From: Agromyces cerinus
Lineage (GTDB): Bacteria > Actinomycetota > Actinomycetes > Actinomycetales > Microbacteriaceae
Length of the DNA stretch: 64,000 nt
NCBI RefSeq assembly: GCF_016907835.1
Contig: NZ_JAFBCT010000001.1
Coordinates: forward strand, 868,001 to 932,000
Direction: 5' to 3'
In this document: positions 10,573 to 19,162 of the stretch, piece after piece
How positions within the stretch are numbered: the stretch's first letter is position 1
How the letters are laid out: each line of letters begins with the position of its first letter
The notes under the pieces: generated by a model
Told to the model about the DNA's origin: nothing
What the model saw: only the letters and a program-made list of their open reading frames with translations
Database searches by the model: none
Made by a program: the position numbers and the translations under genes

Positions 10573-11493
10573 ATGGCACACGATCACGATCACGCAGCAA
10601 CCGCGAACCGCACCAGACTCTGGATCGCCATCGCGATCATCGGCGCCTTCCTCGTCGTGCAGGTGATCGGTGCCGCCTTCAGCGGTTCACTGGCACTGCT
10701 CGCCGACGCGGGGCACATGGCGAGCGACCTCATCGGTCTCGTCGTCGCCCTCGTCGCCGCCTTCGTCGCGGCTCGGCCCGCAACCGATCGCCAGACCTAC
10801 GGGTATCGGCGCGCCGAGGTCTTCGGGGCGCTGGTGAACGGCGTGATCCTCGTCGTCGTCGCGGTCTCGGTCGCGATCAGTGCCGTCGGCCGACTCATGA
10901 GCGGAGCCGAAGGCGAGGCGCACGAGGTGCAGGGCGTGCCGATGCTCGTCGTGGCCGCCATCGGCCTCGTGGCGAACGTCGCGGCGATGCTCGTGCTGCG
11001 CGGCGGGGCGAAGGACTCGATCAACCTCCGCGGTGCGTACCTCGAGGTGCTCGGCGACCTGATCGGCTCTGCGCTGGTCATCGCGGCGGCACTCGTGATC
11101 GTCTTCACGGGCTGGGATGCCGCCGACCCGATCGCGTCGCTCCTGATCGCCGCGCTCATCGTGCCGCGGGCGCTCTCGCTGCTCCGCGACGTCGCCCGAG
11201 TGCTCTTCGAGTCGGCCCCGGCCGACACCGACGTCGCCGAGATCCGGGCGCACATCCTGCGCACCGAGGGCGTCGTGGCGGTGCACGATGTGCACGTGTG
11301 GGCGATCACGTCGGGCTCGCACGTGTTCAGTGCGCACGTCGAGGTCGAGCCCGAGGTGTTCGCCTCCGGGCGCACGGGCGAACTGCTCGACGAGCTCGGC
11401 GGATGCCTCAGCGAACACTTCGACGTCGAGCACTCGACGTTCCAGCTCGAGCCGGCCGGCCGGGCGGAACGGGAGCAGCCGCAGCATCCGTGA
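10573..11493 (+). CDS. Cation diffusion facilitator (Zn/Co/Cd efflux) transporter
   Basis: 306 residues. The N-terminal HDHDH metal-binding stretch is followed by six membrane helices (about residues 15-210). Helix II carries the metal-site motif LLADAGHMASD, and a second HxxxD-type site, YLEVLGDLIGS, lies in helix V, a variant in which the first metal ligand is not His. The cytoplasmic C-terminal domain (about 215-306) has VHDVHVWAITSGSHVFSAHV, typical of CDF/ZitB-CzcD proteins. It probably exports Zn(II) or related divalent ions in exchange for protons. A TACGCT hexamer 9 nt upstream suggests a near-leaderless mRNA. It is convergent with DedA. Confidence 0.88.
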   Translation: MAHDHDHAATANRTRLWIAIAIIGAFLVVQVIGAAFSGSLALLADAGHMASDLIGLVVALVAAFVAARPATDRQTYGYRRAEVFGALVNGVILVVVAVSVAISAVGRLMSGAEGEAHEVQGVPMLVVAAIGLVANVAAMLVLRGGAKDSINLRGAYLEVLGDLIGSALVIAAALVIVFTGWDAADPIASLLIAALIVPRALSLLRDVARVLFESAPADTDVAEIRAHILRTEGVVAVHDVHVWAITSGSHVFSAHVEVEPEVFASGRTGELLDELGGCLSEHFDVEHSTFQLEPAGRAEREQPQHP

Positions 11494-11517
11494 CGCTGCG
11501 AAGCGCCCGACGACCGG

Positions 11518-12261
11518 CTACTTCTCTTCGGGGCCGCGCTCGAAGACCTCGGGGTCGAGCACGAGCTGCTCAGCCTCGGTCTCGTCGGTGATGACGTCTT
11601 CGCCCGCCCGCTCGGCCTTCTTCGCCTTCGACCGCTCGCGCAGGTAGTGCCAGAGCGTGATGACGGCAGTGCCGCCGACCGCGGCGAGCAGGATCAGGTC
11701 GATGTACTCCTTGACGAAGTCGGCGATCGGCGGGATGTAGCCGATGAGGTAGCCGAAGTAGGTGAGGCCGGCACCCCAGATGAGCGCGCCGATGAGGTTG
11801 TACAGCGTGTACTTCTTGTAGTTCATGTGCCCGACGCCGGCGGCGACCGGGGCGAAGGTGCGCACGATCGGCACGAAGCGGGCGAGGATGATCGCGAGGG
11901 CGCCGAAGCGCTCGAAGAACGCGTTCGTGCGTTCGACGTTCTTGACGCTGAAGAGGCCGGACTCCTTGCGTTCGAAGACGCTTGGCCCGAACTTGTGGCC
12001 GATGAGGTAGCCCACTTCACCGCCGATGAACGCCGCGATGCCGATGGCGAGGCACACCCACCAGATGTCGACGCCGAAGACGAGCGAGGTGTGGGTGAGC
12101 AGGCCCGAGATCACGAGCAGGGTGTCGCCGGGCAGCAGGAATCCGACCAGCAGGCCGGTCTCGGCGAACACGATCGCGCAGACGACGACGAGCGCCCAGG
12201 GGCCGGCGCCCGAGATGATCGTCTCGGGGTCGAGCCACGGGATGAGCGAGGTGTGGATCAC
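11518..12261 (-). CDS. DedA family membrane protein
   Basis: 247 residues with about five hydrophobic segments. Conserved DedA/SNARE-associated features are FAETGLLVGFLLPGDTLL near the N-terminus, the GG-E-GY-IG element (IGGEVGYLIGHKFG) and FARFVP-type signature LARFVPIVRTFAPVAAGVG, followed by Y-K-Y-LYN. DedA proteins transport or recycle lipid carriers (undecaprenyl phosphate, phosphatidylethanolamine) across the membrane. The C-terminal 45 residues are charged and cytoplasmic. Start GTG 12261 has AGGAG upstream on the minus strand. No operon partner is seen: it is convergent with the CDF gene and separated from the heme oxygenase by a terminator. Confidence 0.92.
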   Translation of the reverse strand: MIHTSLIPWLDPETIISGAGPWALVVVCAIVFAETGLLVGFLLPGDTLLVISGLLTHTSLVFGVDIWWVCLAIGIAAFIGGEVGYLIGHKFGPSVFERKESGLFSVKNVERTNAFFERFGALAIILARFVPIVRTFAPVAAGVGHMNYKKYTLYNLIGALIWGAGLTYFGYLIGYIPPIADFVKEYIDLILLAAVGGTAVITLWHYLRERSKAKKAERAGEDVITDETEAEQLVLDPEVFERGPEEK

Positions 12262-12369
12262 TGCGGGATCTCCTGTCGTCGTCGAGACACGGCGATTGCC
12301 GGGTCAGCAGCGGCGTGGTTTCGTTGCAGTCTACCGAGGGCGTTTGCAAGCGGCATCCGCCTGGAGTAT

Positions 12370-12405
12370 GACGCCCGGCTCACCCCATCGGGTGAGCCGG
12401 GCGTC
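12370..12405 (-). terminator. Terminator after the heme oxygenase gene
   Basis: A perfect 16-bp stem (12370-12385 with 12390-12405) closes a CATC loop, about 30 bases beyond the minus-strand stop of the heme oxygenase gene. It would also block read-through toward DedA. Confidence 0.75.
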
Positions 12406-12434
12406 ACGAATGCCGGTGAATCGACCGGGCGGGG

Positions 12435-13088
12435 TCAGGCGGAGAGCGCCTCGAAGATCGCGCTGTTCATGCGGAACGAGGTGCGGACCTCGGCGATGAG
12501 CACATCGACCTGTTCGGGAGCCAGTGCGAGATCGTTCATCGCCTCGCGGTAGCCGCGCTTGTAACGGACGACCCCGTCTTCGGCGATGTCGAAGCGGTAG
12601 AAGCTCAGCTGCTCGGGGGTGGCGCCGTAGTGGCGTGCCACCAGCCGGGCGATGGCCTGGCCGCCCGAGAGGTCGCCGAGGTAGCGCGTGTAGTGGTGCG
12701 CGAGGTAACGCACGTCGTCGTCGGAGACCGACCGCAGGTGGGCGGCATACTCGACGGTCGCGGGCAGGGCGGGGTGCGAGGTGCGCCAGTCAGCGGCCCC
12801 GAGCGCGGCGAGGTCGGCCTCGATCGCGGCCATGCGGGCGAGCTCGGGATCGAAGACCGCCGGGTCGCCGTCGCGGCTGCCGCGCTCTTCGAGCGCCTCG
12901 TAGACCCAACCGAACTGGGCGAGGTAGCGCGTGTACTCCTCGAGCGAGAGCTCGCCGCCCATGAGCTGCACGATGTAGCCACGGGACTCTGCGGCCTTGT
13001 GGTCGTCAGCGGAAGCCGCGCGCACGAGCGCAGCGACGTCGAGGGGCTCGGCGTCGGTGCGGGCCGGGGCAGTGGGGGCGATCGTCAT
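12435..13088 (-). CDS. hmuO: Biliverdin-producing heme oxygenase
   Basis: 217 residues. It cleaves heme to biliverdin, CO and Fe(II), freeing iron in the cytoplasm. The proximal heme ligand lies in SADDHKAAESRGYIVQLMGG (His near residue 30). The distal helix has the conserved HHYTRYLGDLSGGQAIARLV glycine-rich kink. The length matches HmuO/HO-1-type enzymes, and FYRFDIAEDGVVRYKRGYREAMN is typical. The first 20 residues are Pro/Ala-rich and probably disordered. Iron control is suggested by a DtxR/IdeR-like palindrome overlapping the promoter region (13107-13125). AAGGG precedes the ATG. No heme uptake transporter is adjacent. Confidence 0.93.
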   Translation of the reverse strand: MTIAPTAPARTDAEPLDVAALVRAASADDHKAAESRGYIVQLMGGELSLEEYTRYLAQFGWVYEALEERGSRDGDPAVFDPELARMAAIEADLAALGAADWRTSHPALPATVEYAAHLRSVSDDDVRYLAHHYTRYLGDLSGGQAIARLVARHYGATPEQLSFYRFDIAEDGVVRYKRGYREAMNDLALAPEQVDVLIAEVRTSFRMNSAIFEALSA

Positions 13089-13106
13089 GGGGCGACCCTT
13101 CGTAAG

Positions 13107-13125
13107 TTAGGTATGCCTTACATCA
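13107..13125 (-). promoter_or_regulatory. DtxR/IdeR-like iron box upstream of the heme oxygenase
   Basis: TTAGGTATGCCTTACATCA matches 14 of 19 positions of the DtxR consensus TTAGGTTAGCCTAACCTAA. It lies 19-37 nt upstream of ATG 13088. Heme oxygenase genes of corynebacteria are known DtxR targets, so iron repression is a reasonable inference. Confidence 0.65.
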
Positions 13126-13208
13126 TAGGGGGCGATGCTGAACGGCGCTCGGTGTTCGTCGCACGAGGACGCGAACGGATGTCGGTGGTCGCCCGTACAT
13201 TCGATCGA

Positions 13209-14075
13209 ATGCGATACGGATTCATCTACACGGGCAGTGATCCGAACCTCGCGGTCGAGCTGGCAGGGCTCGCCGAGGAATCCGGGTGGCACGGCTTCTT
13301 CGTCTGGGAGGGCATCTGGGCGACCGATCCGTGGGCGACGCTCGCGGCCGCCGCCATGGTCACCGACCGCATCAAGCTCGGCACCATGCTGACGCCGGTG
13401 CCGCGCCGACGACCCTGGGAGCTCGCCGGGCAGACCATGACGGTCGACCGGCTCTCGGGCGGGCGGGTCATCCTCTCGGCGGGTCTCGGCGTCTCCGAGG
13501 CCGAGCCGCGCTTCTGGACCTTCGAAGACGACCCCGGGCGCAAGCACCGCGCAGAGTTGCTCGACGAGTCGCTCGAGCTCATGCAGCAACTGTGGCGGGC
13601 CGAGCCGTTCGAATTCGAGGGGGAGCATTACCGGGCGAAGCGCACCGACTCGATGCTGCCGCCCGCGATCGTGCAGGAGCCCCGCATCCCGACGTGGGTG
13701 GTGGGGCTGTGGCCGCGCCCGAAGTCGATGCGCCGGGTCGCCCGGTACGACGGGTGGATCCCCAACTACGCGCCGCCGGGCAATTCGCCCGAGAGTGCCG
13801 ATGAGCAGTCGCGCCTCTTCACCCCCGAGATCGCAGCAGAGGCGATCGCCTGGATCCGCGCCGAGCGCGAGCGTCTGGGGCTCGGCGACCGGCCGTTCGA
13901 CGTGATCCAAGAAGGCACGACGAGTGGCATGGATGCCGCGGCCGACGCCGCCATTGTGCAGCCGTGGGCCGAGGCGGGTGCGACGTGGTGGCTCGAGTCC
14001 GACTGGTCGGTGCCCGCCGAACGCATCGAGGCGTACGCGCGGGCGCGCATCGCGGCGGGGCCGCCGTCGGTCTGA
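13209..14075 (+). CDS. LLM class F420-dependent oxidoreductase
   Basis: 288 residues forming a TIM-barrel luciferase-like protein: MRYGFIYTGSDPNLAVELA, WHGFFVWEGIWATDPW, then the family stretch VTDRIKLGTMLTPVPRRRPW and LSGGRVILSAGLGVSE. Members use reduced F420 or flavin; the substrate here is unknown. Start ATG 13209 is chosen because TACATT (13196-13201) lies 7 nt upstream, a leaderless arrangement, and because the open upstream frame runs back through the divergent heme oxygenase gene. The late domain (PWAEAGATWWLESDW) closes the barrel. It is divergent from hmuO and shares its 120-bp regulatory gap with the iron box; iron control of this gene is possible but unproven. Confidence 0.85.
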   Translation: MRYGFIYTGSDPNLAVELAGLAEESGWHGFFVWEGIWATDPWATLAAAAMVTDRIKLGTMLTPVPRRRPWELAGQTMTVDRLSGGRVILSAGLGVSEAEPRFWTFEDDPGRKHRAELLDESLELMQQLWRAEPFEFEGEHYRAKRTDSMLPPAIVQEPRIPTWVVGLWPRPKSMRRVARYDGWIPNYAPPGNSPESADEQSRLFTPEIAAEAIAWIRAERERLGLGDRPFDVIQEGTTSGMDAAADAAIVQPWAEAGATWWLESDWSVPAERIEAYARARIAAGPPSV

Positions 14076-14084
14076 CCATCGGCA

Positions 14085-14143
14085 TCGACTGAGCGGTCAG
14101 CTCTTCGGCTTCGACTGAGCGGTCAGCGCCGCTGACCGCTCAG
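14085..14143 (+). terminator. Terminator with a duplicated 5' stem arm
   Basis: CTGAGCGGTCAGC (14115-14127) pairs perfectly over 13 bp with 14131-14143 around a GCC loop. A second copy of the 5' arm lies in a 17-base direct repeat (14085-14101 and 14111-14127), so the 3' arm could pair with either copy. It separates the LLM gene from the convergent small gene. Confidence 0.7.
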
Positions 14144-14159
14144 CCGTCTCCGGGAAGAC

Positions 14160-14309
14160 TCAGGACGAGGCGTCGTCCTTCTTGATCTCGTTGCCGTCGG
14201 CGTCGTACTCGACCCATTCCTCGCTGATGTCGGGGTCGAGCGACTCGGGCCGGTTGGGGTCGCGGTCGAGGCTCAGCGGCTCTTCGAGCGGGTCGACGAA
14301 ATCGGTCAT
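14160..14309 (-). CDS. Small acidic conserved hypothetical protein (49 aa)
   Basis: 49 residues from ATG 14309, preceded by AGGAGG at ideal spacing, which is the main evidence that it is expressed. The sequence is strongly acidic, without hydrophobic segments: MTDFVDPLEEPLSLDRDP, then PDISEEWVEYDADGNEIKK. It is probably disordered and cytoplasmic. No known domain is recognised. It is a single gene between the LLM terminator and tRNA-Leu. Confidence 0.7.
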   Translation of the reverse strand: MTDFVDPLEEPLSLDRDPNRPESLDPDISEEWVEYDADGNEIKKDDASS

Positions 14310-14387
14310 GATGTGTTCCTCCTGAAACGTCTGTGCTTCGACGCTAGCGCGACAGCCGACCCTTCGGCAGGATTTCGCGCCATCGCG

Positions 14388-14469
14388 TGCGGAAGGTGGG
14401 ACTTGAACCCACACGCCCGAAGGCACAGGAACCTAAATCCTGCGTGTCTGCCGATTTCACCACTCCCGC
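14388..14469 (-). tRNA. tRNA-Leu (anticodon UAG)
   Basis: 82-nt class II tRNA. Acceptor arms GCGGGAG and CTTCCGC pair (one G-T), with discriminator A. The anticodon stem CAGGA/TCCTG encloses loop TTTAGGT, giving UAG, which reads CUN codons. It has a long variable arm and the T-loop GTTCAAGTC. CCA is not encoded. Confidence 0.96.
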
Positions 14470-14484
14470 GAGTGCCCGATCAGT

Positions 14485-15762
14485 CTAGGCGTTTCGCGGG
14501 CGTCGGCTTCGGAGCAGCCAGAGGGCGATCGAGAGCGAAACGGCGCCCATCAGGGCGATCGGCAGATCGAGGAAGAGCTGCATGACGGCGAATGCGGGGA
14601 GCAGGGTGAGCGCCATCGCCGTCCATGTCGCCGCGGCATCCGGACGCCGGAAGCCCTCGGGAATGGCCGTCGATGCAGTCTCGAACCGCGAGAGCGGCAT
14701 CGAGACGAGCAGCACGAGCGCCAGCACGACGACGAACACGATCAGTCGCGTCGCCCACCAGGCGGCGCTGCCCGGGGCGGGCGACAGGGCAGGAACGAGC
14801 AGGGCGATGCCGGCCACCGCGATGATCACCGGCAGGTGCCAGAGGTAGATCGTCATGGCGCGGGCGCCGAGGAAGAACACGCCCGCCTGCATGCGCTTGC
14901 CTCGCATGAGGGCGGCGAGCGGGCGGTGCACGAGGGTGAGCAGGCTCACCTGGGCGATGCCCAGCAGCGCGAGCGGCACGGTCGGCGGGTTGAGGTTCAC
15001 GAGCATGTCGGGGGAGTACCAGCCCGCAGCGACGACCCCCGCGAGCACCGCATAGGCGAGCACGACGAGGCCGAGCAGCTGCACGGGGCGGCGAGCCCTG
15101 AACCATCCGTCGGAGTACCAGAATCCGAGCTGCTGCACGAAGAACCAGACGAAGACGAGGTTCGCGAGCCCGATCTCGTCGATGCCGGTGGCGATGCGCG
15201 CGGCATCGACCGCCACGGCGCCCGCGAAGAGCACGAGCATGGTGCGGGCGGGTGCGGTCTCGTGCAGCCGCAGCATCAAGGGGGCGAACGACTGCGCGAG
15301 CAGGAACGCGCCGAGGAACCAGAGGGGGCTGCCGGCGCCCGTCGCCACCGTGTCGAGCAGCGCGGCATCGACGCCGGCGAGTGTCGCGGCGCCGAGGGCG
15401 ACCGAGAAGAAGAGGAAGAGCGGCAGCGCCGGTCGGGCGAGCCGCAGCACGCGGCCCCGCACGAAGTCGACCTGGTCGCCGCCGCGTCGTTCGAGACTGC
15501 GCCACGCGGTGAGCGCCGTGAATCCGCCGAGCGCGAAGAACAGCGGCATGATCTGGCCCGCCCACGTGGCAGCGGCGAACCAGGGCTGGGCCTCGAGCGG
15601 GCGCGACGCGATGATCGCCCCGTCGGGCCCGATGCCGACGCCGATCATGAGCAGATGGATGACCACCACGAGCAGCACGCACGCGACGCGCGAGAGATCG
15701 ACGACGAGATCGCGCTTCGCGATGGCCGCGCGCGCGACCTCCGAGTCGAGTGAAATGCTCAT
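14485..15762 (-). CDS. Acyltransferase-3 family membrane protein
   Basis: 425 residues with about ten membrane helices. Family features are an early D-x-S/R element (VVDLSRVACVLLVVVIHLL), where acyltransferase 3 proteins usually show the catalytic-region His, and MPLFFALGGFTALTAW. A conserved arginine-rich loop (VRGRVLRLARPALPLFLFF) and the late TIYLWHLPVII motif follow. Such proteins O-acylate cell-surface glycans, lipids or antibiotics using acyl-CoA. The substrate is unknown. GGAGG precedes the ATG. It stands alone between tRNA-Leu and tadA. It is a different protein from the acyltransferase-CapA fusion at 38-40 kb. Confidence 0.85.
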   Translation of the reverse strand: MSISLDSEVARAAIAKRDLVVDLSRVACVLLVVVIHLLMIGVGIGPDGAIIASRPLEAQPWFAAATWAGQIMPLFFALGGFTALTAWRSLERRGGDQVDFVRGRVLRLARPALPLFLFFSVALGAATLAGVDAALLDTVATGAGSPLWFLGAFLLAQSFAPLMLRLHETAPARTMLVLFAGAVAVDAARIATGIDEIGLANLVFVWFFVQQLGFWYSDGWFRARRPVQLLGLVVLAYAVLAGVVAAGWYSPDMLVNLNPPTVPLALLGIAQVSLLTLVHRPLAALMRGKRMQAGVFFLGARAMTIYLWHLPVIIAVAGIALLVPALSPAPGSAAWWATRLIVFVVVLALVLLVSMPLSRFETASTAIPEGFRRPDAAATWTAMALTLLPAFAVMQLFLDLPIALMGAVSLSIALWLLRSRRPRNA

Positions 15763-15853
15763 GCTGCCTCCGGTTCGGGTCAGCCGATTCTAGTGAGCCG
15801 GCGGGGCGGTTCCGGTGCAGGTGGCGTCACCCGTGTCCGCGGCCATCGCGGGC

Positions 15854-15870
15854 TTGTGGATAACTTCGGG
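15854..15870 (+). promoter_or_regulatory. Second copy of the 17-mer, upstream of tadA
   Basis: TTGTGGATAACTTCGGG, identical to 4997-5013. TAACTT (15861-15866) could serve as a -10, placing the transcript start about 30 nt before ATG 15904. The DnaA-box 9-mer TGTGGATAA lies at 15855-15863. Confidence 0.55.
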
Positions 15871-15903
15871 GCGAGGTGTCCGCTGCATCGCATGATGGTG
15901 CGC

Positions 15904-17136
15904 ATGACCGATCCCGTGCGCACCATCGCCGACCGGGTGCGCACGCGAGTGCTGCGCGACGGCGTCGATCTCGCGCGCGACGACTCGGCGGCGGCCCGGT
16001 ACACGCATGAAGAGGTGCGGCGCTACAGCGAGCGTGCACTCTCGGGGGCGCATGCCCAGCTCGGCGACGAGCTCGGCACGACGCGTGAGGTCCTGGCTTC
16101 GATCACCGGGTACGGGCCGCTGCAGCCGTTCTTCGAGGACCCGGCGGTCGAGGAGATCTGGATCAACGCACCGACGAAGGTGTTCGTCGCGCGACACGGC
16201 GTCGCGGAGCTCACGACCGTCGTGCTGTCGGATCGCGAGGTGCGAGAGCTCGTCGAGCGGATGTTGCAGCACTCGGGTCGACGCGTCGACCTCTCGTCGC
16301 CGTTCGTCGATGCCACCCTGCCCGACGGTTCGCGACTGCACGTGGCCATTCCCGACGTGGCTCGAGCGCACTGGTCGGTGAACATCCGCAAGTTCCAACG
16401 CCGCATCAAGTCGCTCGCCGCGCTCGTCGAACTCGGTTCGCTCACGCCGCACGCCTCCGAATTCCTGCGCATGAGCGTGCTCGCCGGGGCCAACATCCTC
16501 GTGTCGGGCGCCACGCACACCGGCAAGACGACGATGCTGAACGCGCTCATCTCGGGGGCGCGCACGGGCGATCGCGTGGTGACGGTCGAGGAGACCTTCG
16601 AACTCGACCTCGACGTGCGCGACCTGGTCGCCCTGCAGTGCCGTCAGCCGAGTCTCGAAGGCACCGGCGAGATCACCTTGCGACGCCTCATCAAGGAGGC
16701 GCTCCGCATGCGACCCGACCGACTCATCGTCGGCGAGGTGCGTGAGGCGGAGAGCCTCGACCTGCTCATCGCCCTCAACTCGGGGCTTCCCGGCATGTGC
16801 ACGATCCATGCCAATTCGGCGCGCGACGCGCTCGCGAAGCTGTGCACCCTGCCGCTGCTCGCGGGTCGCAACATCGACTCCGCGTTCGTCGTGCCCACGG
16901 TCGCGAGCTGCATCGATCTCGTCGTGCACCTCGCGATCGATCGCGACGGCCACCGACGCGTCGCCGAGATCGCGGCGCCGACCGGCGGATGCACCGGGGC
17001 ATCCGTCGACGCGGAGGCGCTCTTCGTCACCCGCGATGGCGTGCTGGTCGCGACGGGCGCGGCTCCGCGACGACTCGAGAAGTACCGCGCCGCGGGTCTC
17101 GATCCCGACATCGTGCTCTCGGCGGCGGCTCGATGA
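15904..17136 (+). CDS. tadA: Tad/Flp pilus secretion ATPase TadA (CpaF)
   Basis: 410 residues, a GspE/VirB11-type hexameric ATPase that powers Flp pilus assembly. The N-terminal domain ([20 protein letters not shown], then [16 protein letters not shown]) is followed by Walker [16 protein letters not shown] near residues 200-214. After it come the Asp box [32 protein letters not shown] (His-box/Walker B region) and [16 protein letters not shown]. All catalytic elements look intact. Alternative in-frame ATGs lie at 15892 and 15895; 15904 gives the conserved N-terminus. The stop overlaps tadB by 4 bases (ATGA). Confidence 0.93.
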   Translation: MTDPVRTIADRVRTRVLRDGVDLARDDSAAARYTHEEVRRYSERALSGAHAQLGDELGTTREVLASITGYGPLQPFFEDPAVEEIWINAPTKVFVARHGVAELTTVVLSDREVRELVERMLQHSGRRVDLSSPFVDATLPDGSRLHVAIPDVARAHWSVNIRKFQRRIKSLAALVELGSLTPHASEFLRMSVLAGANILVSGATHTGKTTMLNALISGARTGDRVVTVEETFELDLDVRDLVALQCRQPSLEGTGEITLRRLIKEALRMRPDRLIVGEVREAESLDLLIALNSGLPGMCTIHANSARDALAKLCTLPLLAGRNIDSAFVVPTVASCIDLVVHLAIDRDGHRRVAEIAAPTGGCTGASVDAEALFVTRDGVLVATGAAPRRLEKYRAAGLDPDIVLSAAAR

Positions 17137-17999
17137 GCAGCGGACTCGTCTACGGCGCCCTGCTCGGGCTCGGCGTGCTGCTCACCGTCTCGCCGTTCCT
17201 CTGGCCGGCGAAGGCCGAGCCCTCCCGCAGCAGGGCGACATCGAGCCGGGTCGCCGACGAACTCGCGCTCGCGGGTCTCGCCGGTGCGCCGATCGCGGTG
17301 ATCGTCATCGTTGCAGCACTCCTCGCGCTCCTGGCGGGCGCCATCGCCCACGCGATCTTCCTCGTGCCAGTGCTCACGGTCGTGGCGACGCTGCTGGGCG
17401 CCGCACTCGTACCGCTCGTCGTTCGTGCCAGAGCCACCCGGCGGCGGGCATCCAATCGCGCGGTCTGGCCCGACGTGGTCGACCATCTCGTATCGTCGGT
17501 GCGCGCCGGCATGTCGCTGCCCGACAGCATCGGTGCGCTGGCCGAACTCGGGCCGTCGTCGACGAGAGCCGCATTCGCGGCGTTCGATGACGAGTACCGA
17601 CGCACGGGCAACTTCGGCGCGTGCCTCGACCGGTTGAAGGGTGCACTCGCAGATCCGGTCGCCGACCGCATCCTCGAGACGCTCCGCATGGCCAGGGAGG
17701 TCGGTGGCAGCGACGTGACCGCGGTGCTGCGGGGGCTCTCGGGCTACCTGCGCGAAGACGCGGCGCTTCGAGCCGAGGTCGTCGCGCGGCAGTCGTGGAT
17801 CAGAAACGCCGCCCGCCTCGGCGTCGCGGCGCCGTGGCTCCTGCTCGTCGTCCTCGCATCCCGCCCCGAGGCCATCGTCGCCTACGACTCCGCGGCCGGT
17901 GCGGCGCTGATCATCGCGGGCGTGGTGGTGACCATCGTGGCGTATCAGGCGATGGTCGCGCTGGGCCGCCTCCCAGAGGAGCGCCGATGGTTCCACTGA
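17133..17999 (+). CDS. tadB: Tad pilus inner-membrane platform protein TadB
   Basis: 288 residues, type II secretion system F domain. Hydrophobic segments occupy about residues 5-22, 50-75 and 80-100. The cytoplasmic T2SSF domain contains [20 protein letters not shown] and [20 protein letters not shown]. Two C-terminal membrane helices follow ([11 protein letters not shown] and [19 protein letters not shown]). TadB and TadC form the membrane platform on which TadA acts. ATG overlaps the tadA stop by 4 bases, and the 3' end overlaps tadC by 13 bases, indicating translational coupling. Confidence 0.9.
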   Translation: MSSGLVYGALLGLGVLLTVSPFLWPAKAEPSRSRATSSRVADELALAGLAGAPIAVIVIVAALLALLAGAIAHAIFLVPVLTVVATLLGAALVPLVVRARATRRRASNRAVWPDVVDHLVSSVRAGMSLPDSIGALAELGPSSTRAAFAAFDDEYRRTGNFGACLDRLKGALADPVADRILETLRMAREVGGSDVTAVLRGLSGYLREDAALRAEVVARQSWIRNAARLGVAAPWLLLVVLASRPEAIVAYDSAAGAALIIAGVVVTIVAYQAMVALGRLPEERRWFH

Positions 18000-18940
18000 A
18001 CAGCGTGCCCGCGCTTGCGATCCTCTGCGGCGCGGTGCTCGGACTCGGACTCTGGCTCGTCGTGTCGGCCGTGCCGCGCATCGGCCGCCCGCGGCTCATC
18101 GAGCGCGTCGCGCCGTACGTCGCCGACATCTCGGTCGAGGCCCGCTCGCTGCTCGCGCATCGCCCCGCAGACCCGACGCCGGTGCTCGGGCTCTTCGCGA
18201 GGCCGATCGTTCGTGCCGTGCGCACCGTCGCCTCCGAATGGCTCGGCGGCGCCGACACAATCGCTCGACGCCTGCGACAAGCAGGGTCGACGGCGTCGGT
18301 CGAGCGTTTCCGCGGCGAGCAGCTCGTCTGGGGCGCCGGTGCCTTCGCGATCGGTGCGACGATGGCGATCGTCGCCCCGTCCTTCAGCGCACTCCCTATG
18401 ATCGTGCGCATCGCGATGCCGTTCCTCGCCGCGGCGCTCGGCGTCATCGTGCGCGACTGGGTGCTGCAGCGTGCCGCTCGCCGCCGGCTCGCGCGCATCT
18501 CGGCCGAGCTGCCGACGGTGCTGGAATTCCTCACGCTGAGCCTCACCGCCGGCGAGGGCATGCTCGACGCGATCCGCCGCGTGGCACGTCTCGGCAACGG
18601 TGCCGGGGTGCTGCCGACGGAGTTCGCGGCGACCGTCGCCGCGGTCGGCACCGGTGTGCCGCTCGGGCAGGCGCTCGCCAGGCTCCGCGACGACCTCGAC
18701 CATCCCGCGCTCTCGCGAGCGCTCGATCAGGTGCTCGGCGCACTCGAGCGAGGCGCTCCGCTCTCGTCCGTCCTCAGGTCCCAGGCCGGCGACGCGCGTG
18801 AAGAGGCCAAGCGCACGATCATCGAGCAGGCCGGCCGCAAGGAGGTCGCGATGCTCGTTCCACTCATCTTCCTGATCCTTCCGGTGACGATCGCATTCGC
18901 CTTGTTCCCCGGCTATCTCGTATTGCAAGCGGGCTTCTGA
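17987..18940 (+). CDS. tadC: Tad pilus inner-membrane platform protein TadC
   Basis: 317 residues, type II secretion system F domain. An N-terminal membrane helix ([20 protein letters not shown]) precedes a basic loop and two central hydrophobic segments. The T2SSF domain ([20 protein letters not shown], then [19 protein letters not shown]) leads to the C-terminal [20 protein letters not shown] helix. It pairs with TadB. Start ATG 17987 has GAGGAG upstream and overlaps tadB. The stop is directly followed by the pilin-like gene region. Confidence 0.9.
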   Translation: MVPLNSVPALAILCGAVLGLGLWLVVSAVPRIGRPRLIERVAPYVADISVEARSLLAHRPADPTPVLGLFARPIVRAVRTVASEWLGGADTIARRLRQAGSTASVERFRGEQLVWGAGAFAIGATMAIVAPSFSALPMIVRIAMPFLAAALGVIVRDWVLQRAARRRLARISAELPTVLEFLTLSLTAGEGMLDAIRRVARLGNGAGVLPTEFAATVAAVGTGVPLGQALARLRDDLDHPALSRALDQVLGALERGAPLSSVLRSQAGDAREEAKRTIIEQAGRKEVAMLVPLIFLILPVTIAFALFPGYLVLQAGF

Positions 18941-18994
18941 TGGCTCGCGACCGCACCGACTGCACGGCTCCGTGCTCCGACGAAAGGAAATCAC

Positions 18995-19162
18995 ATGAGC
19001 GACCTGATGAAGCGGCGGTTCGAGGACGAACGCGGCGACGTGCCCGGCTGGGTGCTGATCACGCTCATGACCGCGGGGCTCGTGATCGTGATCTGGGGCC
19101 TCGCCGGTCCGGCGCTGTCGGGCGTGTTCGATCAGGCGATCAGCCGCGTGCTCGGCGTCTGA
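18995..19162 (+). CDS. Flp-pilin-like short membrane peptide (55 aa)
   Basis: 55 residues between tadC and the TadE-like gene, with AAAGGAA before ATG 18995. It has a charged N-terminus ending in ERGDVPGW, then one hydrophobic helix VLITLMTAGLVIVIWGLAGP and a short C-terminus, FDQAISRVLGV. Size, position and layout resemble Flp-type pilins. However, the classical processing site (G followed by two to six residues and Glu-Tyr) is altered here to RGDVPGW. It is the best major-pilin candidate of the locus. An alternative is a small assembly subunit. Confidence 0.75.
   Translation: MSDLMKRRFEDERGDVPGWVLITLMTAGLVIVIWGLAGPALSGVFDQAISRVLGV

Noticed and set aside
18940..19158. ATG 18940 as start of the TadE-like gene
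   Set aside because: It would add about 73 Arg/Asp-rich residues overlapping the whole pilin-like gene in another frame.
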